64,000 nucleotides of DNA from Candidatus Aalborgicola lynettensis (GCA_016719405.1 JADJZE010000001.1:496001-560000), one strand, 5' to 3'; shown: positions 25,868-35,517, numbered from the stretch's first letter. The notes: a model not told the origin generated them from the letters alone. Translations and numbers: made by a program.

Positions 25868-26971
25868 ATGATGCTGTGGATAGGAATTGCGCTCGCCATT
25901 GCGCTGGCGATCTGGTTCGCTGGCGCGTGGTATGTGCGTGGCCCCGACCTGGGCCTGTTTGACACTGTCGGCAATGACCAGCCGTCTCCCGGTTGGGAAC
26001 GCTTTTCCACCGGCACCACCCAAAATGCAGAGCACCGCGCCGTGGTTGATGCGGTGGGCGGCATCACCAGCACACTAAAGGACACGCCGCGCCGCAAGCA
26101 CCTGGCCCTGCTGCGCGGCTACATGGATAGCATGTTCGCCCACCGCAACTTTGACGCCCGGTTCATCCCCGTCGATGCCGGGGGCGTGGCCGCCGAATGG
26201 GTGCTGGCGCCGGGTGCTGACGGTGCCCGGCGCACGCTCTACATCCACGGTGGCGCCTGGATGATGGGCAGCCCGCGCAGCCACCGCCCCATCACCACCC
26301 GGTTTTCGGCGATCACTGGCGGCGCGGTGTTGGCCATCGACTACCGGCTGATGCCCGAGCATTCGCGCATGGCCGGCATTGAAGACTGCCGCACGGCCTA
26401 CCGCTGGATGCTCGACCATGGCCCCGACGCCCCACAGGGCAACGCCCCCGCCAGTGCCGTTTTTGTGGCCGGTGACTCGGCTGGGGGCAACCTCACCCTG
26501 TCGCTGATCGCCTGGGTGCGGGACCAGGGCCTGCGCGCCCCCAATGCGGCCGTGGCCCTGTCGCCTGCCACCGATGGCACCTTGGGCAGCCCCAGTTTGC
26601 GCCGCAACGTGGCGACCGACACCATGCTGGGCCCGGTGTTCGGGCCATTGGCCCGGGTGCCGCGCTCAGTATTGCTGTGGGGGGGCTGGTTGGGCCACCG
26701 CATCCGGCCCAACCACCCGGTGGTTTCGCCGATTTTTGGTGACCTCTCCAATCTGCCCCCGGTACTGATCCACGCCAGCGACCAGGAGATGCTGTTGGAC
26801 GACAGTGTGCGCTACACCAACAAGGCCCGCGCCGCGGGTTCCCCCGTGAAGTTGCAGACGTGGAAGCACATGGTGCACGTGTGGCATCTTTTTGACCCCG
26901 AACTGACCGAGGCCCGCCAGGGCTTTGACCAAATCGCCCAGTTTCTGGAAACTCACGCACCGAGAAAATGA
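25868..26971 (+). CDS. Membrane-anchored alpha/beta-hydrolase (hormone-sensitive-lipase family esterase)
   Basis: 367 residues. An N-terminal membrane helix (residues 2-22) anchors the protein. The hydrolase domain has the oxyanion motif HGGAW, the nucleophile Ser in GDSAGGN, the acid in HASDQEM and the His in MVHVWH, the order seen in the HSL/acetyl-hydrolase family. LAIDYRLMPEH is also typical. It probably cleaves short-chain or lipid esters. It lies 135 bases downstream of the hybrid kinase and may be separately transcribed. Confidence 0.88.
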   Translation: MMLWIGIALAIALAIWFAGAWYVRGPDLGLFDTVGNDQPSPGWERFSTGTTQNAEHRAVVDAVGGITSTLKDTPRRKHLALLRGYMDSMFAHRNFDARFIPVDAGGVAAEWVLAPGADGARRTLYIHGGAWMMGSPRSHRPITTRFSAITGGAVLAIDYRLMPEHSRMAGIEDCRTAYRWMLDHGPDAPQGNAPASAVFVAGDSAGGNLTLSLIAWVRDQGLRAPNAAVALSPATDGTLGSPSLRRNVATDTMLGPVFGPLARVPRSVLLWGGWLGHRIRPNHPVVSPIFGDLSNLPPVLIHASDQEMLLDDSVRYTNKARAAGSPVKLQTWKHMVHVWHLFDPELTEARQGFDQIAQFLETHAPRK

Positions 26972-26984
26972 TGCCCCACCGCAC

Positions 26985-27021
26985 GTCTGGCATGCGCAGG
27001 CAGCTATCAATTCAGGAGTAA
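26985..27021. repeat. Dispersed intergenic element, partial copy
   Basis: CGCACGTCTGGCATGCGCAGGCAGCTATCAAT-type sequence between the esterase and the convergent Rieske gene. It shares the CCGCACGTC and GCAGCTAT cores with copies near 29621, 35659 and 47383. Confidence 0.6.
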
Positions 27022-27083
27022 ATGAGCACCTGCAGCAGGGTGAAGCCAGCGGCTTTGCTGCGGCATCAGGGCAGTTGCGGCGT

Positions 27084-28229
27084 TCAGTCCGCCAACTGAA
27101 CCTGGCGGCGGATCCACGCGTGGAAGTGCTGCATGCCGTCTTCCATGGGGCTTTGGTAGGGGCCGACTTCGTTGTCGCCACGGGCCAGCAGGGCTGCGCG
27201 CCCGGCGTCCATGCGTTCGCCAATTTCGTCGTCCTCGATGCAGGTTTCCATGTAGGCGGCGCGTTGCGCTTCCACAAATTCGCGCTCGAAGGCGGCAATC
27301 TCTTCGGGGTAGTAGAACTCGACCATGTTCATGGTTTTGTTCGGCCCCATGGGGTGCAGGGTGGACACGGTGAGCACATGCGGGTAGGCCTCCACCATGA
27401 TGTGCGGGTAGTAGGTGAGCCAGATGGCGCCAAAAGTGGGCGCTTTGCCCTCACGGTAGGCCAGCAAAGCCTTGTGCCAGCGCTGGTACACCGCCGAGCC
27501 GCCACCGGCCTGTGCGGCGGCCAGGCCCTTGGCCACGCCCACGGTTTGCACCGAGTAGTTGTCTTTGAACTCCCATTGCAGGTCGTCACAGGTCACAAAC
27601 TGGCCCAGGCCCGGGTGGAAGGGCCCTACATGGTAGTCCTCCAGGTAGACCTCGATGAAGGTCTTCCAGTTGTAGTTGCACTCGTGCAGCTCCACGTGGT
27701 CGAGCACAAAGCCGTCAAAGCTCAGGGCATTGCGCGGGCCCATGCCCGCCAGGTCGGATGCGATGTCGCGGCCGTTGTCTTCAAACAGCAGGCCGTTCCA
27801 CTCGCGCAATTTGTAATTGTTCAGGTTCAGGCAGGGGTCGTGGGCGAAATGGGGTGCGCCAATCAGGGTACCGGTGGGGGCAGTGGCCGTGGGGGTGGCG
27901 CTGTAGGTCCAGCGGTGGATGGGGCACACGATGTTGCCGCCACCCTGGTCCAGTGCGCCACGGCCCTTGAGCATGACGGCCTGGCGGTGGCGGCACACGT
28001 TGGAGATGAGTTCGATACCGCTGGTATTGCGCACCAGGGCGCGGCCTTCTTTTTCTTGCGGCAGGGCATAGTAGTCGCCCACGTTGGGCACACTTAACGC
28101 ATGACCCACGTAGCGTGGCCCGCGCGCAAAGATGGCTTGCATTTCGCGCTGGTACAGCGCGGTGTCAAAGTAGCTCGAAACGGGTAGTTGGCCCGAGGCC
28201 GGCTGCAGCTGAAGACTTAAATCAGACAT
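27084..28229 (-). CDS. Rieske-type aromatic ring-hydroxylating oxygenase, alpha subunit
   Basis: 381 residues. The Rieske [2Fe-2S] ligands are in NVCRHRQAVML and VCPIHRW (C-x-H then C-x2-H). The catalytic non-haem iron site is in the segment NYNWKTFIEVYLEDYHVGPFHP, with the two His, followed later by the acid. The family uses O2 and electrons from a reductase to hydroxylate or demethylate substrates in the cytoplasm. No beta subunit or reductase gene is next to it, so partner proteins must be elsewhere. Substrate unknown. Confidence 0.9.
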   Translation of the reverse strand: MSDLSLQLQPASGQLPVSSYFDTALYQREMQAIFARGPRYVGHALSVPNVGDYYALPQEKEGRALVRNTSGIELISNVCRHRQAVMLKGRGALDQGGGNIVCPIHRWTYSATPTATAPTGTLIGAPHFAHDPCLNLNNYKLREWNGLLFEDNGRDIASDLAGMGPRNALSFDGFVLDHVELHECNYNWKTFIEVYLEDYHVGPFHPGLGQFVTCDDLQWEFKDNYSVQTVGVAKGLAAAQAGGGSAVYQRWHKALLAYREGKAPTFGAIWLTYYPHIMVEAYPHVLTVSTLHPMGPNKTMNMVEFYYPEEIAAFEREFVEAQRAAYMETCIEDDEIGERMDAGRAALLARGDNEVGPYQSPMEDGMQHFHAWIRRQVQLAD

Positions 28230-28406
28230 TGTGTCCTGACCTAAAGACTCCCCACAGGGAGATGCGCCCCGAAGGCGCGGTAAAAATAAAATCCGGCAGG
28301 GCCGATGGATGCCGTGCCGGAGGTGAGGGGGCGAATTGTACCTGCCGCGTACTGCGCCCGGGCAGAAGGCCTAAAATCGGCAGGTTGTATCTTTCTACCT
28401 GTACCC

Positions 28407-28670
28407 ATGCCCAAGGCCCGCACTACCGCCCCCATTGACCCGTCCGAACCGCCCGCGATCGACATGCCGGTGAGCTACGAGGCGGCCATGCAGGAGCTGG
28501 AGCGCTTGGTGGCGCAACTGGAGTCGGGCGCCATGCCACTGGAGCAATTGCTCACCGGCTACCAGCGCGGCGCAGCCTTGCTGCAGTTTTGCCGCGACAA
28601 GCTGCAGGCGGTGGAAGAGCAGATTCAGGTGCTGGACAACGGCACGACCAAGGCCTGGAAGCCCCAATGA
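28407..28670 (+). CDS. xseB: Exodeoxyribonuclease VII small subunit
   Basis: 87 residues; it binds XseA to form exonuclease VII, which degrades single-stranded DNA. The core VSYEAAMQELERLVAQLESG, then MPLEQLLTGYQRGAALLQFC and LQAVEEQIQVL, is the family signature of two helices. The N-terminal ~18 residues are a charged extension. ATG at 28407 was chosen because no sensible protein precedes it. Its TGA overlaps the ispA start as ATGA, the usual xseB-ispA coupling. Confidence 0.93.
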   Translation: MPKARTTAPIDPSEPPAIDMPVSYEAAMQELERLVAQLESGAMPLEQLLTGYQRGAALLQFCRDKLQAVEEQIQVLDNGTTKAWKPQ

Positions 28671-29599
28671 GCGGGGTGGTTGACCTGGAACACTGGAGCC
28701 ACGTGCGCCTGGCGCAGGTGGAACAGGCGCTGGAGCGCTGGGTTACCGCAGAGGCGCCGCAGGGCCTGGACCATGGCGCCCCGGCGGCCTTGGTGGAGGC
28801 CATGCGTTATGCCGTGCTCGATGGTGGCAAGCGCCTGCGCCCCCTGCTGGTGCTGGCCGCCCATGAAGCGGTGTGTGACCCACAGGACGCCGGTGCCGCC
28901 CAGGCCGCCCTGCGCGCGGCCTGCGCAGTGGAACTGATCCATGCCTACTCGCTGGTGCATGACGACATGCCGTGTATGGACAACGACGTGCTGCGCCGGG
29001 GCAAACCCACGGTGCATGTGCAGTTTGGGCAAGCCAGCGCCTTGCTGGCCGGTGACGCGTTGCAGGCGCTGGCGTTTGAATTGCTCACCCCGCTGGACGG
29101 CCCTGTGCCACCGGCGACCCAGGCGCGCCTGTGCGGCCTGTTGGCGCGCGCGGCGGGCAGCGCCGGCATGGCGGGCGGGCAGGCCATCGACCTGGCCAGC
29201 GTGGGCCAGCCGCTAACCGAGCGCCAATTGCGCGAAATGCACGAACTCAAAACCGGCGCGCTCTTGCAGGGCAGTGTGCTGATGGGGGCCCACTGTGGCA
29301 CGCCGAACGCCACTGCACTGGCGGCGCTGGAGTGCTACGGCGCCGCCATTGGTCTGGCGTTCCAGGTGGTGGACGACATTCTGGATGTGACGGCCGATTC
29401 CGCCACCCTGGGCAAAACGGCCGGTAAAGATGCCGACAACAACAAACCCACCTATGTGTCGCTCATGGGCCTGCGCGCCAGCCAGGCCTATGCCCAGCAA
29501 CTGCTGGCGCAGGCACTGGCCGCGCTGGATGCCAGTGCACTGGCGCACACCCTGGCCTTGCGTGCGCTGGCCGACATGGTGGTCAACCGTGCCAGTTGA
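28667..29599 (+). CDS. ispA: Farnesyl diphosphate synthase (geranyltranstransferase)
   Basis: 310 residues. It condenses dimethylallyl and isopentenyl diphosphate stepwise to farnesyl diphosphate in the cytoplasm, the precursor of quinone side chains and undecaprenyl phosphate. Both Asp-rich motifs are present: the first as VHDDMPCMDND, the second as VVDDILDVT. GGKRLRPLLVLA binds the substrate diphosphate. Translationally coupled to xseB and followed by dxs, the common proteobacterial order. Confidence 0.95.
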   Translation: MSGVVDLEHWSHVRLAQVEQALERWVTAEAPQGLDHGAPAALVEAMRYAVLDGGKRLRPLLVLAAHEAVCDPQDAGAAQAALRAACAVELIHAYSLVHDDMPCMDNDVLRRGKPTVHVQFGQASALLAGDALQALAFELLTPLDGPVPPATQARLCGLLARAAGSAGMAGGQAIDLASVGQPLTERQLREMHELKTGALLQGSVLMGAHCGTPNATALAALECYGAAIGLAFQVVDDILDVTADSATLGKTAGKDADNNKPTYVSLMGLRASQAYAQQLLAQALAALDASALAHTLALRALADMVVNRAS

Positions 29600-29620
29600 T
29601 GCGCCAGTTTTTGTGAATAA

Positions 29621-29675
29621 AAATGCCAGTTTCCGCACGACTGGTATGCGCAAGCAGCTCCTAAAATAATAGCAT
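29621..29675. repeat. Dispersed element abutting the dxs start codon
   Basis: The sequence contains TTTCCGCACGACTGGTATGCG, then CAAGCAGCTCCTAAAATAATAGCAT, and ends at the base before the dxs ATG. The element therefore forms the immediate 5' leader of dxs, and no purine-rich ribosome site is visible within it. Confidence 0.75.
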
Positions 29676-31562
29676 ATGCCGAAATACAAGTACCCCCTGC
29701 TGCACACCATCAATGACCCTGTGGACCTGCGCCTGGTGCCGCGCGAGAACCTGCGCGAACTGACCGACGAGTTGCGTGCCTTTTTGCTGGAAAGTGTGGC
29801 CAAGACCGGTGGCCACCTCAGTTCCAACCTGGGCACGGTCGAGCTCACCGTGGCCTTGCATTACGTGTTCAACACGCCCGATGACCGCCTGGTGTGGGAT
29901 GTGGGCCACCAGACCTACCCGCACAAAATTTTGACCGGGCGGCGCGACCGCATGGGCACCTTGCGCCAGTTGGGCGGCCTCTCAGGCTTTCCGCAGCGCG
30001 CCGAGAGCGAATACGACACCTTTGGCACCGCCCACTCCAGCACCTCCATCTCCGCCGCACTGGGCATGGCCCTGGCGGCCAAGATCCAGGGTGTGGAGCG
30101 CCACAGCGTGGCCATTATTGGCGACGGTGCCATGACCGCCGGCATGGCGTTTGAGGCGCTCAACAACGCCGGCGTGTCCGACTGCAACCTGTTGGTGGTG
30201 CTCAACGACAACGACATGAGCATCAGCCCCCCGGTGGGCGCACTCAACCGCTACCTGGCCAAGCTGATGAGTGGCCAGTTTTACGCCACCGCCAAGAACG
30301 CCGGCAAAACCGTGCTCAAGGGTGCACCGCCGCTGTTCGAGCTGGCCAAACGCATCGAGGAACACGCCAAGGGCATGGTGGTGCCCGCCACGCTGTTCGA
30401 AAAGTTTGGTTTCAACTACATCGGCCCCATCGACGGCCACGACCTCGATTCGCTGATCCCCACGCTGGAAAACATCCGCCAGCTCAAGGGGCCGCAGTTT
30501 TTGCATGTGGTCACCAAAAAAGGCCAGGGCTACAAGCTGGCCGAGGCCGATCCCGTGTCCTACCATGGCCCGGGCAAGTTTGACCCCGCTGTCGGTCTGC
30601 AAAAGTCCACCGTGTTCGCCAAACCCACCTTCACGCAGGTGTTTGGCCAGTGGTTGTGCGACATGGCCGCACAGGACAAACGCCTGGTGGGCATTACCCC
30701 TGCCATGCGCGAGGGCTCAGGCATGGTGGAGTTTGAGCAGCGCTTCCCGGATCGCTACTTCGATGTAGGCATTGCCGAGCAGCACGCGGTGACCTTTGCC
30801 GCCGGGATGGCGGCCGAAGGCCTGAAGCCCGTGGTGGCGATCTATTCCACCTTTTTGCAGCGCGCCTACGACCAGCTGATTCACGATGTGGCCATTCAAA
30901 ACCTGCCGGTGGTGTTTGCGCTGGACCGCGCAGGCCTGGTGGGGGCCGATGGTGCCACCCACGCCGGTGCCTACGACATTGCCTTTTTGCGCTGCATTCC
31001 CAACATCAGCGTGGCCTGCCCGGCGGACGAGAACGAATGCCGCCAGTTGCTGAGTACCGCGTTTGCACAAGACCACGCCGTGGCGGTGCGTTACCCGCGT
31101 GGCGCCGGTGCCGGTGTGGCCGTGCAAGCGGGGCTGGATGCCTTGCCTTTTGGCAAGGGCGAGATCTGCCGCCAGGGCAAAGGCATTGCCATTCTGGCTT
31201 TTGGCACCTTGCTGTACCCGGCACTGGAAGCGGCCCAGGCAATCGGCGCCACGGTGGTCAACATGCGCTGGGCCAAACCGCTGGATACCGAATTGCTGGC
31301 CCAGGTGGCACGCACCCACCAAGCCCTGGTGACGGTGGAAGACGGCTGTGTGATGGGTGGCGCTGGCAGCGCGGTGGCCGAGGCGCTGCACGCCGGTGGG
31401 CTGGACTGCCCCGTGCTGCAACTGGGTCTGCCCGATACCTTTATTGAGCATGGTGATCCAGCGCGTCTGATGGCGCTGCAAGGGCTGGATGCGGCGGGTA
31501 TTCATGCGTCCATTCGCCAGCGTTTTGCGGCCCTGCTCAAGCCCCTGGCCTGCGCAGCCTGA
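29676..31562 (+). CDS. dxs: 1-deoxy-D-xylulose-5-phosphate synthase
   Basis: 628 residues. Thiamine-diphosphate enzyme that joins pyruvate and glyceraldehyde-3-phosphate, the first step of the MEP isoprenoid pathway. Seen are KTGGHLSSNLGTVELTVALH, the ThDP/Mg motif GDGAMTAGMAFEALNNAG, and in the second half GIAEQHAVTFAAGMA with the catalytic Glu, plus FALDRAGLVGADGATHAG. Length is normal. It follows ispA, so isoprenoid precursor and prenyl chain genes are together. Confidence 0.97.
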   Translation: MPKYKYPLLHTINDPVDLRLVPRENLRELTDELRAFLLESVAKTGGHLSSNLGTVELTVALHYVFNTPDDRLVWDVGHQTYPHKILTGRRDRMGTLRQLGGLSGFPQRAESEYDTFGTAHSSTSISAALGMALAAKIQGVERHSVAIIGDGAMTAGMAFEALNNAGVSDCNLLVVLNDNDMSISPPVGALNRYLAKLMSGQFYATAKNAGKTVLKGAPPLFELAKRIEEHAKGMVVPATLFEKFGFNYIGPIDGHDLDSLIPTLENIRQLKGPQFLHVVTKKGQGYKLAEADPVSYHGPGKFDPAVGLQKSTVFAKPTFTQVFGQWLCDMAAQDKRLVGITPAMREGSGMVEFEQRFPDRYFDVGIAEQHAVTFAAGMAAEGLKPVVAIYSTFLQRAYDQLIHDVAIQNLPVVFALDRAGLVGADGATHAGAYDIAFLRCIPNISVACPADENECRQLLSTAFAQDHAVAVRYPRGAGAGVAVQAGLDALPFGKGEICRQGKGIAILAFGTLLYPALEAAQAIGATVVNMRWAKPLDTELLAQVARTHQALVTVEDGCVMGGAGSAVAEALHAGGLDCPVLQLGLPDTFIEHGDPARLMALQGLDAAGIHASIRQRFAALLKPLACAA

Positions 31563-31743
31563 GAGGACTCTTGTTCCGATGGCTCTGAACCGCCTGGCGG
31601 TCAGCCCCGAGGCTTTGCTGAGGGAAAACCCCCAGCGCTTGGGGTGGTGGCGGTTCCTACAATCCAGTGGCACAACGCCGCTCTCAACCGGTGCAGCATC
31701 CGCACCTGAGAGTGTTTAAACCCCACCACTGGAGATACTGGAA

Positions 31744-32826
31744 ATGGATCGTCGCTCAATTATTAAAAATGCCGGTATCGTCGGCGTGCTGGCAGCAGGC
31801 GCAGCACCTGCGGTGCATGCCCAGGCGGCAAGCATTCGCTGGCGCCTGGCTTCGAGCTTTCCCAAGGCGCTCGACACCATTTTTGGTGCAGCCGAGACCT
31901 TTGCCAAGAAAGTGGGTGAAATGTCCGGTGGCAAGTTTGTCATTACCGTGCATCCCGGTGGCGAATTGATGCCTCCGTTCGGCGTGGTGGATGGCGTGCA
32001 AAACGCCACCGTGGAAATGGCCCACACCGCACCGTATTACTTTTTTGGCAAGGACGAAACCTTTGCGCTGGCCTGTGCCATCCCCTTCGGTTTGAACAGC
32101 CGCCAGATGACCGCCTGGATGTTCCAGGGCAACGGTTTGAAGCTGATGCGCGAGTTTTACGCCAAGTACAACATCATCAGTTTTCCCATGGGCAATACCG
32201 GTGCGCAAATGGGCGGCTGGTACCGCAAGGAAATCAAATCGGCCAAAGACATCAAGGGCCTGAAAATGCGCATCGGCGGTTTTGCCGGCAAGGTGCTCGA
32301 ACGCATGGGCGGCGTGCCACAAAACATTCCGGGCGGTGAAATTTACACTGCGCTGGAAAAAGGCACCATCGATGCCGCCGAGTGGGTGGGCCCGTACGAC
32401 GACCAGAAACTGGGCTTCAACAAAGTCGCGCCCTTCTATTACTACCCCGGTTGGTGGGAGGGTGGTCCGCAGCTTGACCTGTACGTCAATAAGGCGGCCT
32501 ATGAGGGGTTGTCGCCTGAGAACAAGGCCATTATCGAGTCGGCTTCGGCCTACGCGCACATCGAAATGCAAGCCAAGTACGACGCAAAAAATCCGGCTGC
32601 GCTCAAACAGTTGGTGGGGCAAAAGGTCAAGGTGTTGCCATTCCCCAAAGACGTGCTGGACCTGGCGTTCAAGGAATCCATGGCGGTGTATGCTGAAATC
32701 AGCGCCAAGAACGAAAACTGGAAAAAAGTTTACGAAGACATGGCTGCCTTCCGCAAGGAGCAGAACCTGTGGTTCCGCTTTACCGAAGCGCGGTTCGACA
32801 GCTACATGCAGTCGCAGAAGCTGTGA
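31744..32826 (+). CDS. dctP: TRAP transporter substrate-binding protein, TakP-like
   Basis: 360 residues. It starts with a twin-arginine-like signal (MDRRSIIKNAGIVGVLAAG) cleaved after VHA. The mature part has the DctP fold: RWRLASSFPKALDTIFGAAE, MRIGGFAGKVLERMGG with the conserved carboxylate-binding Arg, and YYYPGWWEGGPQLDLYVN. The GGEIYTALEKGTIDAAEWVGP region is typical of the alpha-keto-acid (TakP) subgroup, so 2-oxo acids such as pyruvate are a likely ligand; this is inferred. The permease genes lie next to it on the opposite strand. Confidence 0.9.
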   Translation: MDRRSIIKNAGIVGVLAAGAAPAVHAQAASIRWRLASSFPKALDTIFGAAETFAKKVGEMSGGKFVITVHPGGELMPPFGVVDGVQNATVEMAHTAPYYFFGKDETFALACAIPFGLNSRQMTAWMFQGNGLKLMREFYAKYNIISFPMGNTGAQMGGWYRKEIKSAKDIKGLKMRIGGFAGKVLERMGGVPQNIPGGEIYTALEKGTIDAAEWVGPYDDQKLGFNKVAPFYYYPGWWEGGPQLDLYVNKAAYEGLSPENKAIIESASAYAHIEMQAKYDAKNPAALKQLVGQKVKVLPFPKDVLDLAFKESMAVYAEISAKNENWKKVYEDMAAFRKEQNLWFRFTEARFDSYMQSQKL

Positions 32827-32851
32827 GCGGATTTTGATCGTTGGTTAAAAA

Positions 32852-32873
32852 AAGGGGCCCCGATGGGCCCCTT
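32852..32873 (-). terminator. Terminator between dctP and dctM
   Basis: AAGGGGCCC and GGGCCCCTT form a 9-bp stem around CGAT. On the minus strand the stem is followed by a T-run (the A7 on the plus strand), so it ends the dctQM transcript. It may also stop dctP. Confidence 0.8.
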
Positions 32874-32891
32874 CTGCTTGGTGCGCCCGGT

Positions 32892-34733
32892 TCAGGGTTT
32901 CTTTTTGGCGTCCTGTTCTGCTTCTTCCAGCATGGCCTTCATGGGGTCGTCTTGCGGGGGCGCATCGGCTGCGGGGGTGGGTAAGTCACCGTCTTTGGCC
33001 TGGGCGTCCTTGCCCATGTCTTCCAGTGCCGCGCCGGGGTCTGCCGCCGTGTCGGCATTGGGCATCTCTAACTGCTCCATGATTTGGTCGGCGCTGAGTG
33101 TTTCTGCCTTTTCAATCCCCCCGGTCACCAGCACCGGGAAGGCAATCACCAAGACCAGCATGATGAGTTGCAACACAATGAAGGCGATGGAGCCTTTGTA
33201 GATTTCCACGGTTTTGACAGCGGCAATGGGCTTGCCGGTGACGCGGTCCCGGTAATCAAACTTGGCGGCCACGCTGCGCAGGTAAAACAGCGCAAAACCA
33301 AAAGGCGGTGTCAGGAACGAGGTTTGCAGGTTCATGGCCATGATGACCCCAAACCAGATCATGGCCTGGTCGGGTGTCATTCCGGGCACCAGCCCTGGTA
33401 ACAGTTTCTCGGCCACCGGGGCCAGCAGCGGGATGACGATGAAGGCGATCTCGAAGAAGTCGATAAAGCAGCCCAAAATGAACACCAGAATGTTCACCAC
33501 GATCAAAAAGCCCCAGACCCCGCCAGGCATATTGGCAAACAGCTGTTCCACCCACAGGTGTCCGTCGGCGGCGTTGAAGGTAAAGCTGAACACGGTGGAG
33601 CCGATCAGGATGAACAGCACAAAGCTGGCCAGCTTGGCGGTGTTTTCCAGCGCCTGTTGCAGCAGACTGAAGCGCAGGCGCCTTTTGCCCAGCGCCAGCA
33701 CCAATGCGCCCAGCGCGCCCATGGCACCGCCTTCGGTGGGTGTGGCAACGCCCAGAAAAATCGTGCCCAGCACCAGAAAAATCAGGATCAGCGGCGGCAT
33801 GAGCACGAAGGTCACCTGCTCGGCCAGGCGCGACAACAGTTTCAGGCCGGTAATATGGTTCAGGATTGCCAGCGCCAGGCCCGAAAGCGAGGCCAATGTG
33901 AGCGACATGATGAAGATTTCATCACCCGGCGATGCGCTGGCGCGCTCAAACCACTTTGTCATCAAGCCATCGTGCACCTGGGCCCAGGTGTAGCCGACAC
34001 CGGCGCACAGCAGCACCAGTACCAGCAGCGACTTGTGTCCGGAGGCGCCGTTGTCCTCCTTGTACAACAAGGCTTCGGGTGGCAGGGCCGGCACCATGCC
34101 GGGTTTGATGATGGCCACCACCACGATGAACGCGATATACAGACCCACCAGCAGCAGCCCTGGAATCAGTGCGCCAGAGTACATGTCCCCCACCGAGCGG
34201 CCCAACTGGTCGGCCAGCACGATCAGTACCAGCGAGGGTGGGATGGCCTGCGCCAGCGTGCCCGATGCCGTGATGGTGCCGGTGGCAATGGTGCGGCTGT
34301 AGCCATAACGCAGCATGACGGGCAAGGAGATCAGGCCCATGGAAATCACGGCCGCAGCCACCACACCGGTGGTTGCGGCCAAAAGTGCCCCCACCAGAAT
34401 CACCGCAATGGCCAAGCCACCGCGCACCGGGCCGAACACCTGGCCCACGGTTTCCAGCAAATCCTCTGCCATGCCGCTTCGCTCCAGGATGATGCCCATG
34501 AACGTGAAGAAGGGAATGGCCAGCAAGGTGTCGTTTTGCATGATGCCGAAGATGCGCAGCGGCAGCGCCTGGAACAGGGCGGCCGGAAAAATTTCCGCCT
34601 GAATGCCCACAAAACCCAGCCCCAGGCCAGTGGCTGCCAGACCAAAGGCCACCGGGAAACCCGACAGCAGAACGATGAACAGGGTGATGAACATGATGGG
34701 CACAAACTGTTGTGCCAGAAAGGTCGCTTGCAT
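32892..34733 (-). CDS. dctM: TRAP transporter large permease DctM
   Basis: 613 residues with at least twelve membrane segments, the ion-coupled channel subunit. Family motifs are GFPVAFGLAATGLGLGF, FMGIILERSGMAEDLLE and PSLVLIVLADQLGRSVGDMY. It is longer than typical DctM (about 430) because of extra central segments, as in the TakM/fused subgroup, and because of a charged, Pro/Asp-rich tail of about 60 residues ending EEAEQDAKKKP. It overlaps the dctQ stop as TAATG. It works with DctQ and the adjacent binding protein. Confidence 0.92.
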   Translation of the reverse strand: MQATFLAQQFVPIMFITLFIVLLSGFPVAFGLAATGLGLGFVGIQAEIFPAALFQALPLRIFGIMQNDTLLAIPFFTFMGIILERSGMAEDLLETVGQVFGPVRGGLAIAVILVGALLAATTGVVAAAVISMGLISLPVMLRYGYSRTIATGTITASGTLAQAIPPSLVLIVLADQLGRSVGDMYSGALIPGLLLVGLYIAFIVVVAIIKPGMVPALPPEALLYKEDNGASGHKSLLVLVLLCAGVGYTWAQVHDGLMTKWFERASASPGDEIFIMSLTLASLSGLALAILNHITGLKLLSRLAEQVTFVLMPPLILIFLVLGTIFLGVATPTEGGAMGALGALVLALGKRRLRFSLLQQALENTAKLASFVLFILIGSTVFSFTFNAADGHLWVEQLFANMPGGVWGFLIVVNILVFILGCFIDFFEIAFIVIPLLAPVAEKLLPGLVPGMTPDQAMIWFGVIMAMNLQTSFLTPPFGFALFYLRSVAAKFDYRDRVTGKPIAAVKTVEIYKGSIAFIVLQLIMLVLVIAFPVLVTGGIEKAETLSADQIMEQLEMPNADTAADPGAALEDMGKDAQAKDGDLPTPAADAPPQDDPMKAMLEEAEQDAKKKP

Positions 34734-35335
34734 TACTTGGTACCTCCCAACTGGGCGGCGGCTTGGGCTTCGAGTTCCTCCAGGTGTTTCTGCTCGTCGG
34801 ACTTGTTCTCTTCACTCGACAGTACATCGGGGCCCTTGCCGACAAGAAAGGCGATGCGTTTGATGAGTTCCGACAAGCCTTGCAAAAGCAGCAAGCCAAA
34901 GCCCACCGGAATCATCAAATAGGCTGGCCAGCGAATCAGGCCACCTGCGTTTTGCGACATTTCGCCTGACTGGAAGGCCTGGTAGAAGAAGGGCCAGCCC
35001 AATACGATGACGACACCGCAGAACGGAATCAGAACCGCAACGATGCCGATCACGTCGATCCAGTTGCGCGCGCGTGCGCCGAGTTTGCTGGAGATGAAGT
35101 CAATGCGCACATGGGAGTTGCGCAACAAGCCGTAACTGGCACCCAGCATGAATACGCCGGCAAACAGGTACCACTGGATTTCCAGCAAGCCGTTGGAACT
35201 GCTGTTGAAAATCTTGCGAACCAGCGCATTGCCGGCACTAATGAGCGTAGTGGCCAAAATTAGCCACATGGTGAATTTACCAACCAGGGTACTGAGCGAA
35301 TCAATGCGCCTGGACAGCGCGAGCAGGGGTGCCAT
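34733..35335 (-). CDS. dctQ: TRAP transporter small permease DctQ
   Basis: 200 residues with four membrane segments (about 22-42, 55-75, 95-118 and 138-160). Features of the DctQ family are LEIQWYLFAGVFMLGASYGL and HVRIDFISSKL. The C-terminal tail is hydrophilic (SEENKSDEQKHLEELEAQ). It overlaps dctM by one base and is the first gene of the operon, which reads away from crcB. Confidence 0.92.
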   Translation of the reverse strand: MAPLLALSRRIDSLSTLVGKFTMWLILATTLISAGNALVRKIFNSSSNGLLEIQWYLFAGVFMLGASYGLLRNSHVRIDFISSKLGARARNWIDVIGIVAVLIPFCGVVIVLGWPFFYQAFQSGEMSQNAGGLIRWPAYLMIPVGFGLLLLQGLSELIKRIAFLVGKGPDVLSSEENKSDEQKHLEELEAQAAAQLGGTK

Positions 35336-35409
35336 GGTTGTCTCCGTCGGTTAGAGGTGCAGTATCGGCAGCCAAAAAAATGGCACGGCGTGCACAACAA
35401 TAGCCGAGT

Positions 35410-35517
35410 CTAGCCGCGTGGGGGTGCGTAACGATCAACACCGGCTGACAAGCGGTCAATAAAGGCCTCGATCCGTCCCCTCAGCGGCAGGTGCGCCAGC
35501 AGCGGCCCCGGTGTGGC
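35410..35517 (-). pseudogene. Possible C-terminal remnant of a LysR-type regulator
   Basis: In the 358-base stretch between dctQ and crcB the minus strand reads LLAHLPLRGRIEAFIDRLSAG, then VDRYAPPRG and a TAG at 35410-35412. This resembles the last helix of LysR regulators (xRIRAFIDFL). No other part of such a gene remains. The rest of the stretch shows no gene except the dispersed element at 35659. Confidence 0.35.
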
